A stretch of DNA of 61,662 nt from DATAPE01 sp034667525 (GTDB taxonomy: Bacteria; Actinomycetota; CADDZG01; WHSQ01): positions 1-61,662 of the forward strand of contig JAXDJO010000064.1 of assembly GCA_034667525.1 (NCBI GenBank). Direction: 5' to 3'. Below the pieces are notes generated by a model. The model saw nothing but the letters and a program-made list of their open reading frames with translations, searched no databases and was not told the origin of the DNA. The first letter of the stretch is position 1. The number at the start of each line of letters is the position of its first letter. The position numbers were made by a program, and so were the translations under genes. Below, in pieces: positions 43,475-52,040 of this stretch.

Positions 43475-44131
43475 CTACTGCTCGACCTCCGTTTGGGTCG
43501 GGCCGAAGACGAAGAAGGCCTGCATCCATGGCTGTGGATCACCATCCCAATCCATCGCCCGGACCTGGTCGACCGTGCGACGGCCGTGCAGCGCTCGGAA
43601 GAGATCGAACGTAGTGGTGTGAAGCTCAGCGCTGGGCTGACCCTGACCGACGCTGCGGTCGATCTCGTCCGTGACGATCCTCAGAGCAGGAAGCCTTTCA
43701 GCCTGCACCTTTTTATCCACGAACGACAGTCCCATCTCCACTGCGGGGACTATGTTCTCGTCGTCCCGCGCTCCGGGACGATTCAGTGCCGTTCTGAGAT
43801 CCTGTTCGTGAGCCAGAACGTCGGAAACGGCCACGAGAGCTAGGTGTGATTCGAATAAGTCGCCGGGATCGCTGAGGAGCTCGGTCCATTCGGTGATGCA
43901 ATCACCAAGAGATCGGCCCTGGCGATCTTTCACCTGCGCGTCGGCCCAACCCTTAGAGAATGCTTCCTTGGGATCGCCCTGCCGGTAGGCGGCGAAGAAT
44001 CCGGCCAGGTGAGCGATGACATCTTTGACGGTCCAGCCGGGACAAGTCGGGACTTCGACATCCGCTACCTGGTCGTCGACAAGATTGCAGATCCGGTCGT
44101 GTGCCCGTTCGTAAGCGTCGCTGAAACTCAT
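43475..44131 (-). CDS. MDMPI/TIGR03083-like mycothiol-associated protein
   Basis: This 218-residue protein has the MDMPI N-terminal domain: VEVPTCPGWTVKDVIAHLAGF (CxGW...H) and VSDVLAHEQDLRTALNRPG supply the metal-binding histidines. A C-terminal domain (FDLFRALHGRRTVDQVRAMDWDGDP) is the typical second domain of these proteins. ATG 44131 has AGGAG 6 nt upstream; the frame is open to 44161. The role is presumably thiol transfer or a detoxification step, not provable here. Confidence 0.85.
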   Translation of the reverse strand: MSFSDAYERAHDRICNLVDDQVADVEVPTCPGWTVKDVIAHLAGFFAAYRQGDPKEAFSKGWADAQVKDRQGRSLGDCITEWTELLSDPGDLFESHLALVAVSDVLAHEQDLRTALNRPGARDDENIVPAVEMGLSFVDKKVQAERLPALRIVTDEIDRSVGQGQPSAELHTTTFDLFRALHGRRTVDQVRAMDWDGDPQPWMQAFFVFGPTQTEVEQ

Positions 44132-44187
44132 CCCTGCTCCTTCACTCGCTCCCGTAACCACTTTTCTCGAGGATCGAGTGGGGGAGT

Positions 44188-44538
44188 CTAGACGGGGCGG
44201 GATTCTCCTTCTGGTGCGCGTGAGTCCGTGTCCCTGCGACCCGATGCCGTGATGGTCAGCGACTGGCCCATGACCTCATAGGCAAAGCCATCTATTCGAT
44301 CCACGGACGACACCTTGTATTCGGGGCAGAGTTCAGCGGTAGCCCTGGCGAAGCCGTCGGCTTCCCCACAGGAGGCGAACTGTTTGCGGAAGATCTCTTT
44401 GCCTTGCGGATCGGTGAGGCTGACGGCGTACCGGAGTGGTCTCGCCTTCTGAAGCCTGGGCAGCACAGTCCCGGCGCTATCCAGTGTTCGGACAGGTGCG
44501 TTGCCGGGGTGGATCTCGGTCAGGTCTTGATGTTGCAT
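44188..44538 (-). CDS. Hypothetical protein, about 116 residues
   Basis: This soluble protein from ATG 44538 (MQHQDLTEIHPGN) has AGGGG 6 nt upstream. The frame is open to 44580. It contains RYAVSLTDPQGKEIFRKQFASCGEADGFARATAELCPEYKV, a strand-helix pattern like a small alpha/beta fold, and two cysteines. I recognise no family. It stands alone between the MDMPI gene and the GGDEF-EAL gene. Confidence 0.55.
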   Translation of the reverse strand: MQHQDLTEIHPGNAPVRTLDSAGTVLPRLQKARPLRYAVSLTDPQGKEIFRKQFASCGEADGFARATAELCPEYKVSSVDRIDGFAYEVMGQSLTITASGRRDTDSRAPEGESRPV

Positions 44539-44654
44539 CTTGCACCCCTTTGTCGGATTCGAGCCTCTTGAATGCATCATGAACCTGACCTGAGTCAGTC
44601 TCTATCCGCACCTATGCGTAGGGCGTTGATCCTCCGGGGATCTTTGCAGCCCCC

Positions 44655-47021
44655 TCACGCTGCGCTCGGCTGTAGATCGGTGGGATCGGCAAGGTGAGCT
44701 GTGGTCGCCAGAACCCGGCTCATCTCGTCCGCCGGCACAGGATGCGCGAAGAGATAGCCCTGGGCGAGATCGCAGCCCAGCCCGCTCACCGAGGTCAACT
44801 GATCATCAGTTTCGATGCCTTCAGCGATGGCGAGCACGCCGAGGGCGTGAGCCAGGCTCGCCAGGTTGGTGGTGATCGCGGTGTCCTTGAGGTTATGACC
44901 GACGCCCTGGACGAATGAACGGTCGACCTTTATCAGGTCAACGGAGAAGCGCCGCAGGTGAGCCAGTGAGGAGAATCCCGTGCCGAAGTCGTCGATGGCG
45001 ATGCTGACGCCCCAATCATGCAGCTCCTGCAGCTCACTGCTGGCTCGATCGCCCACAACACCCTGGGCGACGATCGCTGTCTCGGTTACCTCGAGTCCCA
45101 GAAACGTCGGGGGGAGCCCGGTGGCATCCAGGACGCGGTGAACGAGGGCATCGATCCCACCGTCGGATAATTGCTTGCCGGACACGTTGACCCACGTAAC
45201 AAAGGGGTCCGGTAAGAGACCCGCATGGCGCCACTCGGCCGTCTGCGCGCAGGCTTGATGCATGACGAGCTCCCCTAGGGGATGGATCAGTCCGGTGGCT
45301 TCCGCGAGGGGAATGAAGTCGGCGGGGGCAACGATTCCCCTTGTAGGGGAAACCCACCGCAGCAGCGCCTCAACTCCGACTACAGCATTCGACTTGAGAT
45401 CGACCTCGGATTGGTAGTGCACGCTGAACTCTCCTCGCTCCAGCGCCAGTCGCAGATCGGACTCGAGGCCAAGGACATGCCGCATCTCGGTTGCCATTTC
45501 ATCTTCGAACAGCTTGTAACCGTTTCGGCCGGCCTCTTTCGCCGCGTACGAGGCGAGGTCCGCCTGGCGGATCAAATCGCTGCCTTCCACGGGTCCTCCA
45601 GGATGGATGGTGACTCCGATGCTGGCGGAGAGCACAAACTCACGATCGGCGATCGTGACGTGTTCGGAGAGTTTGCTCAGTAAGCGCTCGGCCACGGTTG
45701 CGGCTCGCGACTGGTCGGTAGCTTCAAGCAGCATGGCGAACTCGTCGCCCCCGAGCCGTGCCACGGTGTCACTGGGACGGGTGATCGCCAGGAGATGCTT
45801 TCCGACCTGGTGGAGTAGTTGGTCTCCTGCATCGTGGCCAAAGCTGTCGTTTACCTGCTTGAAGCCGTCGAGATCAAACAGAAGGACGGCAAGCGATTCG
45901 CCCGACCGCGCGGAGCGGGCGACGGCCTGGTCGAGCCGGTCACGAAAAAGGGCACGGTTGGCGAGCCCGGTGAGGCTGTCGTGGAACGCCTGATGGGTCA
46001 ACTCTTCTTCCAGGCGAACCCGTTCGGTTATATCCCGAGCGTTCAGGACTACCCCACGCACGTAACGGTCACTGCGCAGATCTGTGACGTGCGCCTCCAG
46101 GTGGAGCCATTCGCCCAGCCCGCTCGACATACGGAAGATCACTTCGTCGTGCGATTCGCTTCGAGTCCAGGCGGCTTCCACTAAGGCACGATCGTCGGGG
46201 TGTACGAACCGATCGAAACCGTACCCGAGCATCTCCTCCTCAGGCCGGCTGAACATCGTCGTTACCGAGCTGCTGACGTAGCGGCATCCCCCCACTCCAA
46301 ACACCAGCACTAGGTCCGTTGACGAGGTGACCAGGCTGCGGAAGTGTGCTGTCTGCCTTCGAGTCACTGCGATCAAGGCGCCGGCGAGTAACAACGAAAT
46401 GAGCAATCCGACGATCGCGAGCGCGATCTGAAGGCTGATGAGATGAGCGATGTTCTGATCGTTGTTCCGGCCCACGGTCCGCGTTGCGTTAAGCGAAACG
46501 TTGGAAGTCAGAGCGCCGAGGATCTGTAGCCGCTCGTAGGAACCCACCGCGATGTGTTCGTTCGCGGTAGCAGGAACGGCTGCGAGAGGCCGATGATGCT
46601 GCAGCGCGCGGCCGGTGGCGGTCAGATCTGTCACCAGACGACCCTCCTGCGCCAATTGAGCCCTGAGGACCGGACCTTCTGCCGGCAGGAGTGCTGTCGC
46701 GTCGTCGTCACCCCACGCGGCGGGAGCGGTTCCGCCGTAAAGGAGCGCATGGGCGCTACGGACCAGGATGGCACCCGTATGAGCCGGGTCTGCTGGAATG
46801 CCGGCGCGTACGAGCAATAGCTCTTTCACGTAGCGTTCGGCGAGTGTCCGTTGCCGTCCCGCTACCTCCAGGACCGAAGCTTGATTCTGGGACTTGGCGG
46901 TGACCTTGATCGAGATGGCGAGGCTGACCGCCGAAAAGAGAGCGATGGTAAAGAAGATCTCAACGATCATCCATCGGCCGCTGGCCGCGAACGGCCTGAA
47001 TGTCGATCTCTTCTTCAGCAT
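44655..47021 (-). CDS. Membrane PAS-GGDEF-EAL cyclic-di-GMP enzyme
   Basis: This 788-residue protein has TM1 near residues 18-38, a PilJ-like extracytoplasmic helical sensor (AGRQRTLAERYVKELLLVRAG), TM2 near 195-220, PAS about 228-330, GGDEF with intact GGDEF at 424-428 and an I-site RxxD at 415-418, and EAL with intact EAL at 550-552, DDFG at 676-679 and the catalytic lysine in LIKVDRSF. Both synthesis and breakdown of cyclic di-GMP are therefore possible, with product inhibition. Its ATG shares a base with the stop of the cupredoxin gene (TGATG), indicating coupled translation with a putative copper or electron-transfer protein. Confidence 0.95.
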   Translation of the reverse strand: MLKKRSTFRPFAASGRWMIVEIFFTIALFSAVSLAISIKVTAKSQNQASVLEVAGRQRTLAERYVKELLLVRAGIPADPAHTGAILVRSAHALLYGGTAPAAWGDDDATALLPAEGPVLRAQLAQEGRLVTDLTATGRALQHHRPLAAVPATANEHIAVGSYERLQILGALTSNVSLNATRTVGRNNDQNIAHLISLQIALAIVGLLISLLLAGALIAVTRRQTAHFRSLVTSSTDLVLVFGVGGCRYVSSSVTTMFSRPEEEMLGYGFDRFVHPDDRALVEAAWTRSESHDEVIFRMSSGLGEWLHLEAHVTDLRSDRYVRGVVLNARDITERVRLEEELTHQAFHDSLTGLANRALFRDRLDQAVARSARSGESLAVLLFDLDGFKQVNDSFGHDAGDQLLHQVGKHLLAITRPSDTVARLGGDEFAMLLEATDQSRAATVAERLLSKLSEHVTIADREFVLSASIGVTIHPGGPVEGSDLIRQADLASYAAKEAGRNGYKLFEDEMATEMRHVLGLESDLRLALERGEFSVHYQSEVDLKSNAVVGVEALLRWVSPTRGIVAPADFIPLAEATGLIHPLGELVMHQACAQTAEWRHAGLLPDPFVTWVNVSGKQLSDGGIDALVHRVLDATGLPPTFLGLEVTETAIVAQGVVGDRASSELQELHDWGVSIAIDDFGTGFSSLAHLRRFSVDLIKVDRSFVQGVGHNLKDTAITTNLASLAHALGVLAIAEGIETDDQLTSVSGLGCDLAQGYLFAHPVPADEMSRVLATTAHLADPTDLQPSAA

Positions 47022-47476
47022 CAGCGGACAACGATCTCTGAATGCATGCCGGCCATGTAATGGCCCGCCATGTTGCAGAAGAGCTCGTATCGCCCCGGGG
47101 TGAGATGAAGTGTCAGGTTCCGGAGGCTGCCTGGATTGCCGGGCACGAGGCCGCCGAGGGTGTTTGTCTGAAGTGCTTCTTCGTCAATTGTCATTCCGTC
47201 CGGTCTGATCGGCAGAGAGCCGGTCTTTCGCACGACGATCAGTTCATGAGAATCCGGGCCCTCATTCTTCACTTGCAGCAACAGGTTTCCCGTGGACGCT
47301 TGTTTAGGTGCGGAGATATGGAAGTCACGCTCGGTGACGTGCAGAACGGTGGCCCCCGGCGGGGTGCCCTGGTTGGCGGGTGCGCAGCCCGTGCCCAGCA
47401 GCAAGACGGCCATTGCGACGATTGCAACACCCCCCGCCGCCAGGGATCCGGGCATGGATCTGTGGAGGAGCTTCAT
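47021..47476 (-). CDS. Cupredoxin-like lipoprotein
   Basis: This 151-residue exported protein has a signal peptide and a lipobox ending LLGTGC with lipidation at Cys31. The cupredoxin fold follows, with the type 1 copper ligands visible: His77 (PDSHELIV), Cys134, His139 and Met144 (or Met141) in FCNMAGHYMAGM. It should be anchored outside the membrane and bind copper. ATG 47476 and GTG 47485 are both possible starts; the frame is open to 47761. It is coupled (TGATG) to the GGDEF-EAL gene, so copper or redox status might feed into cyclic-di-GMP signalling. Confidence 0.85.
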   Translation of the reverse strand: MKLLHRSMPGSLAAGGVAIVAMAVLLLGTGCAPANQGTPPGATVLHVTERDFHISAPKQASTGNLLLQVKNEGPDSHELIVVRKTGSLPIRPDGMTIDEEALQTNTLGGLVPGNPGSLRNLTLHLTPGRYELFCNMAGHYMAGMHSEIVVR

Positions 47477-47785
47477 CCTTTCCACATCGGCGCTGGAGTT
47501 GGTCGTCTTGAATGGCAGTTGGAGGCACTTTCGCCGACGGGGCTGGCTCTGGGGACACCCGTGGGTTCCCAGCATCCCGAGAAATACAAGATTCAGCCAC
47601 GAGATGCCGGCACGGTCCCGCTCACCCGGCATAGAGCAGCCATCCTCGGCAGATCGGCCCGTGGGCGGGAATGAAGCTGGTGCCGCTCGGATTGAACAAG
47701 GTGGAGCGAAACGCAACTCTCGAGGGCGAAAGGTCTCTCCATTCGAGACGTGAAACATCACCTAGAGGGCAGGGAGGTGAGAGCG

Positions 47786-47899
47786 GTGGAGATCTTGATA
47801 GCGGCCCTAGTGCTGCTGGTCCTTGGGTTCGCTGCGCCCATACTGGGCGCCGATAGCCAGGACGGCAATGATTGGGTGAGCCACGACGCGGGACGCTGA
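47786..47899 (+). CDS. Tiny single-TM protein (ADS-DG-DW motif)
   Basis: This 37-residue ORF reads VEILIAALVLLVLGFAAPIL, then GADSQDGNDW and a short tail. It is one membrane helix with a conserved-looking ADSxDGxDW motif, as found in short actinobacterial membrane proteins of unknown role. GTG 47786 has GGGAGG 8 nt upstream; GTG 47777 in the same frame is an alternative. It sits between divergent cupredoxin and quinone-reductase-like genes. Confidence 0.5.
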   Translation: MEILIAALVLLVLGFAAPILGADSQDGNDWVSHDAGR

Positions 47900-47988
47900 A
47901 TCGGTCGTGGTAGGGCGACCCACCGCTGTTCTCGTGCTCAGGAAACCGTGAATTCAAGCGCCATCGAATCGATCCCGGGAGGAGCGGA

Positions 47989-48930
47989 ATGAGAGGTTAC
48001 GCAACGGAGGGTTTTGGTCAGCCAGGCACGATGCGAGATATGCCCGTGCCCGAGCCGGCCCCCGGCGAGATTCGGGTCCGCGTCGCTGCAGTGGGAGCAA
48101 ACCCCGTCGACAACGCCATCCTTCAGGGATACATGAAGGACATGCTGGAGCATCGCTTTCCTTTGGTTCCTGGGATAGACGCCTCGGGAACGATCGACGC
48201 GGTCGCTGACGACGTGAAGACCTGGAAGGTCGGTGACGCTGTCTTTGGCGCGTCGGGAAAGAGCTACTTCGGTGCGGGCACTTACGCCGAGTACGCCACC
48301 ATGTCGGAAGGTTCCGTCGCCTCCAAACCTTCCTCGTTACAGCACGAGCAGGCGGCGGCGATCCCGACGGCAGGTGTTACCGCGCTGATGTTGCTCGATG
48401 CGCTGGAACCTCAGGAGGGCGACGTCGTTCTTGCGATCGGAGCAGTGGGCGGGGTGGGCAGCTACTTCGTTCAACTTGCCGCCCAGCGAGGGGCGCGGGT
48501 GATCGCCGTCTCCCGCTCGATCAACGCCGACTACGTCCGCAGTCTCGGGGCTGATGACCTCATCGATTACACGAGCGAGGACATCGGCGAGGCCATCGCT
48601 GCCCGGCATGACCAGGGGATCGATGCGATCGCGGACATGGTCGGGAACAAGGAGGAATTGGCGAGTGCCATTCGTCGAGTAAAGGCCGGGGGCCGCGTGG
48701 CGTCGTGTGTGGGGGCCGTAGACGAGGGCGGATTGGCGCAACGGGATCTTTCCGGACAGAACGTCAGCGCCGTCGTCACAACAGAACGATTGGACCTTCT
48801 TGCAGCAGGTCGAACGTCTGGTCGCTTGCGCGATCCAGACATCGAATCGCTGCCGCTCGACCACGCCTCTGAGGCGCTCGCCCGCCTTGCCGGCAGGCAC
48901 GTCCGCGGAAAGCTGGTGCTCAAGCCCTAA
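47989..48930 (+). CDS. Quinone oxidoreductase-like zinc-free MDR family protein
   Basis: This 313-residue medium-chain reductase has the N-terminal GroES-like fold (GEIRVRVAAVGANPVDNAILQG, FPLVPGIDASGTIDAV) and Rossmann motif AIGAVGGVGSYFVQLA. Zinc ligands are absent, as in quinone reductase (QOR)-type enzymes using NADPH. It ends with the usual GKLVLKP. The start is ATG 47989, with GGGAGGAGCGG just upstream. It is convergent with the EmrB-type transporter. Confidence 0.9.
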   Translation: MRGYATEGFGQPGTMRDMPVPEPAPGEIRVRVAAVGANPVDNAILQGYMKDMLEHRFPLVPGIDASGTIDAVADDVKTWKVGDAVFGASGKSYFGAGTYAEYATMSEGSVASKPSSLQHEQAAAIPTAGVTALMLLDALEPQEGDVVLAIGAVGGVGSYFVQLAAQRGARVIAVSRSINADYVRSLGADDLIDYTSEDIGEAIAARHDQGIDAIADMVGNKEELASAIRRVKAGGRVASCVGAVDEGGLAQRDLSGQNVSAVVTTERLDLLAAGRTSGRLRDPDIESLPLDHASEALARLAGRHVRGKLVLKP

Positions 48931-48986
48931 CCAGGCCCGCTACGGGGTTCCCGGCTGGTGTCCGGCTGGTGCGGTAAAGACAAACG

Positions 48987-50609
48987 TCAAGGGTTGGGCC
49001 CGGGGGCCTGCGCGGCAAGCTCGATCGTCGTCTCCGGGTCCGTCTGGCCGAAGCCCACGAGTAAGTCCTCGCCGATCCCCTCTACCCCGATGTGCGCGGT
49101 TTGCCTCAGCGGTTTTTCCGGCAGGAACCACGTAACCACGAACGCGAACAACGCCAGGGGTACGGCCGCGAGAAAGAGCACGTGTATGGAGCTGGCCAGT
49201 GCCTGGATCACTGCGTGCTGTGTCGTTGACGGCAACGCACGGATCGCGGCCGGGCTCCCGGTGATCGAGGCGAGATCCAACTGGCGAGATCTCCCCGGTA
49301 GCAGGCGATCGAGGTTGTAGACGAGACGGTTCGTGAGGATCGCACCGAACACTGCGACACCGAAAGCGCCGCCCATCGAACGGGTGAAGGTTTCGGTCGC
49401 CGTGGCAGTCCCGAGATCGCTATGGGGGACCGAGTTCTGCACCGCAAGGACCATGATTTGGATGATCATGCCGAGCCCGAGGCCCAGAACGACCATGTAG
49501 CCCGACGAAACCAAGCGCGACGTTCCTACATTCATGGTCGACAGTAGGAACATGCCCAGAGCGATGGTGGCCGTACCGATGACGGGATAACGCTTGTAAC
49601 GGCCGTTCTTGGTGATCAGTCTTCCAGAGGTGATCGACGAGACCATGAGTCCTGCCATGAGAGGAAGGATCAACAGTCCAGAATTGGTCGCGCTCGCTCC
49701 ACCCACCGTTTGCAGCCAGAGGGGCAGGTAGATGATGCCGCCGAACATGGCGAACCCCACGAGGAACTCGAGCCCACTGGCGACCGAGAAAACTTTGTCG
49801 TTCCACAGCCGCAGAGGGATGATCGGTTCGTCGGCGTGGCGTTCCTGGAGGATGAACAGCGTGAGGAGGACCACGCCGGCCAGGCCCAGACCGATGATCA
49901 CACCCGACCCCCATGCGTATTCGTTCCCACCCCAAACCGTCACAAGAAGGAGACAGGTCGCGGCAGCTCCGATCAGCGAAGCACCCAGGTAGTCGATGGC
50001 GTGATTCACCTTGCGAAACGGGATGTTGAGAACGCTGGCGGTGATCAGGAGGGCGATCGCGCCCACCGGAACGTTTATATAGAAGACCCACCGCCACGAC
50101 AGATGGTCCACGAAGAAGCCGCCCATCAGGGGGCCGACGACCGAAGCGAAGGCGAATACCGCTCCTAGGTAGCCTTGGTACTTCCCTCGGTCTCGAGGAG
50201 CGACGATGTCGCCGATGATGGCTTGCGCCATCGAGATTAGGCCACCGCCGCCAATGCCCTGGATCGCCCGGAAGAGGATCAGCTGGAGCATGTTCTGGGA
50301 GAGACCAGACAGGATCGATCCCACCACGAAGATCACGATGGCGGCTTGGAACACGAGCTTGCGGCCCAGCAGGTCGCTGACTTTTCCGTACAGGGGTACG
50401 GACACCGTCGAAGTGAGCAGGTACGCGGTCACCACCCACGAAAGATGACTGAGGCCGCCGAGCTCACCGACAATCGTCGGAAGCGCGGTCGCGACGATGG
50501 TTTGGTCCAACGCAGCTACGAGCATTCCCGCCATCAGGCCCAGGAACACGATCTGGATCTGCCGATGACTGAGATTCGCGCCGCGCGGCGCGGCCACACT
50601 GGTGCTCAC
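48987..50609 (-). CDS. DHA2 family MFS multidrug exporter (EmrB/QacA type)
   Basis: This 540-residue, 14-helix exporter has IVATALPTIVGELGGLSHLSWVVTAYLLTSTVSVPLYGKVSDLLGRK, the DHA2 motif D1/A region, and the helix 5 antiporter motif GAVFAFASVVGPLMGGFFVDHLSWRW. It probably exports drugs by proton antiport. GTG or ATG at 50609 overlaps the stop of the MarR gene upstream (4-bp overlap), so the regulator and pump form an operon. Confidence 0.93.
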   Translation of the reverse strand: MSTSVAAPRGANLSHRQIQIVFLGLMAGMLVAALDQTIVATALPTIVGELGGLSHLSWVVTAYLLTSTVSVPLYGKVSDLLGRKLVFQAAIVIFVVGSILSGLSQNMLQLILFRAIQGIGGGGLISMAQAIIGDIVAPRDRGKYQGYLGAVFAFASVVGPLMGGFFVDHLSWRWVFYINVPVGAIALLITASVLNIPFRKVNHAIDYLGASLIGAAATCLLLVTVWGGNEYAWGSGVIIGLGLAGVVLLTLFILQERHADEPIIPLRLWNDKVFSVASGLEFLVGFAMFGGIIYLPLWLQTVGGASATNSGLLILPLMAGLMVSSITSGRLITKNGRYKRYPVIGTATIALGMFLLSTMNVGTSRLVSSGYMVVLGLGLGMIIQIMVLAVQNSVPHSDLGTATATETFTRSMGGAFGVAVFGAILTNRLVYNLDRLLPGRSRQLDLASITGSPAAIRALPSTTQHAVIQALASSIHVLFLAAVPLALFAFVVTWFLPEKPLRQTAHIGVEGIGEDLLVGFGQTDPETTIELAAQAPGPNP

Positions 50610-51103
50610 GAAGCCCTCCTAGCTGACTGATCGGTTGCGCCGCCGGGGACAGCTTGCACCGACGCGATCTTGGCGAATAAACGAACGAGTTCTCTACGCT
50701 CGGTGGGAACGAGCGAGCTGAGGATATTGACGAAGTAGTCGAGTCGCCGCTTTGCGGCGGCCGCCTCCACGCGCTTGCCCATCGAGGTGAGCTTGACCGT
50801 CACCGCGCGTCGATCGGAGGCGGAGACGTGCCGCACGGCTAATCCCATGCGCTCGAGGCGGTCGACCAGACGCGTGACGGTACTGGTCGCAAGCCCCAGC
50901 TTGTCCGCGAGCGCTCCTATCCTCAGGGGTTCTTCACCCAACAGAACAAGCGCGTAGAGCTGGATAGGGGAGAGCTCGGAGGCGGCGCCTTGCTGCAGGC
51001 GGGTACGTGCCTTCCGGCTGGAGAAACTCCGCCATATATCTCGATAATGGATATCGAGGTCGCTTGCCTGACGAACAACCGAAGCGGGGGGTGTACTCAT
51101 CAT
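50606..51103 (-). CDS. MarR family transcriptional regulator of the adjacent exporter
   Basis: This winged-helix regulator of about 165 residues has helices and HTH in LSPIQLYALVLLGEEPLRIGALADKLGLATSTVTRLVDRLERMGLAVRHVSASDRRAVTVKLTS, with the wing containing the DRRA motif. ATG 51103 or 51100 was chosen (MMSTPPASVV); the open frame to 51157 covers a likely promoter and dyad. It overlaps the exporter by 4 bp and probably represses the operon, including itself. Confidence 0.9.
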   Translation of the reverse strand: MMSTPPASVVRQASDLDIHYRDIWRSFSSRKARTRLQQGAASELSPIQLYALVLLGEEPLRIGALADKLGLATSTVTRLVDRLERMGLAVRHVSASDRRAVTVKLTSMGKRVEAAAAKRRLDYFVNILSSLVPTERRELVRLFAKIASVQAVPGGATDQSARRAS

Positions 51104-51120
51104 GTGCAGGTTACAACATC

Positions 51121-51131
51121 TGTATTCTACA
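51121..51131. promoter_or_regulatory. Candidate MarR operator and -10 element
   Basis: TGTATTCTACA is an inverted repeat (TGTA, 3 nt, TACA) that on the minus strand contains TAGAAT, a good -10 box, about 20 bp before the marR start. Overlap of a dyad with the -10 box suits autorepression. No convincing -35 is seen. Confidence 0.35.
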
Positions 51132-51188
51132 ACTATTTCCGGCAGCTCGCCTTGCATGAGGCTGCAGTGCCTCGAGCAACCGAATCGA

Positions 51189-51425
51189 TCAGCCGAGTGC
51201 CGGGATCCGGTTCTCTGGTCGCCGGGACGCTAGAACTATCCCTATCGTAGGAACGGCCGTGTTCACGGCGTTGTTGGGCACGCTCCCGAGGTTCCATCCT
51301 TCGGAGTAACCGACAGGCAGCCGGGCATTGCGGTGCACGAATAACAAGGCGAGGTTGCCTATCATCAGGGCGATCGACGTTCCTCCGACCGCCCAAGGTG
51401 CCCAGCGGACTACTGCTTTCCTCAT
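51189..51425 (-). pseudogene. N-terminal remnant of a sensor kinase-like membrane protein
   Basis: This 78-residue frame from ATG 51425 reads WAPWAVGGTSIALMIGNLALLF, then VNTAVPTIGIVLASRRPENRIP and stops. The IGxxLxSRRPxNxIPW pattern is that of the first helices of actinobacterial kinase sensors; the split kinase at 40166 has GGFLVSRRPNHRIPW in the same place. Nothing of the kinase follows, so this is probably a decayed fragment, though a short two-helix protein is possible. Confidence 0.5.
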
Positions 51426-51681
51426 CCGACAGGCCTCCGTCGGCGAGGAGCCTTCGAGTCGGCGGTCGAGGCGAACCGAGAGGGCCGGGACGGGGTGTGA
51501 GGCTTTGGTCTGAAGCTGGTCGGTTGGTCCATAGTCCGAACGACTCTCCCGCTCGGCGTTGCGCAACAGAGACATCTTGCGCCTGACATCCTCACAGGGG
51601 TGCTGAAGCTGTCGATTTCGGCGTCCTCCATCCGTCTTAGGGGCGACCCATCCGAGGGAAGAGCGATCAGAGGAGGAATGA

Positions 51682-52040
51682 TGAAGTACATGCTGTTGAT
51701 CCATCAGGGCTCGACGCCAACGCCGCGGGATCCCGAGGCCTGGGGCAAGCTGTCCCAGGACGAACAGATGGCCGTCTACGCCGACTACCAGGCGATCAAC
51801 GACAACGCACACGCCACCCCTGGTCTCGAACTGGCGGCTCCCGAGACGGCAACCACTGTGCGGGTGAAGGACGGCAAGACGCTGACCACCGACGGGCCGT
51901 TCGTCGAGGCCAAGGAGGCGCTGGGCGGCTACTTCTTCTTCGAGGCCGACGATCTCGATGCTGCGATCGAGCTCGCGGCGCGGGTACCGGCGGCTCGAAT
52001 GGGCGGCGCTATCGAAGTGCGTCCGATAGTGGAGCGGTAG
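51682..52040 (+). CDS. YCII/DGPF-domain protein
   Basis: This 119-residue protein of the YCII-related (DGPF) family begins MKYMLLIHQGSTP, contains GKTLTTDGPFVEAKEALGGYFFFEADDLDAAIELAARVPAAR and ends GAIEVRPIVER. Such genes are regularly paired with ECF sigma factors of the group that follows here. ATG 51682 has AGGAGG 4 nt upstream; ATG 51679 lies one codon earlier. Its TAG stop overlaps the start area of the sigma gene. Confidence 0.93.
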
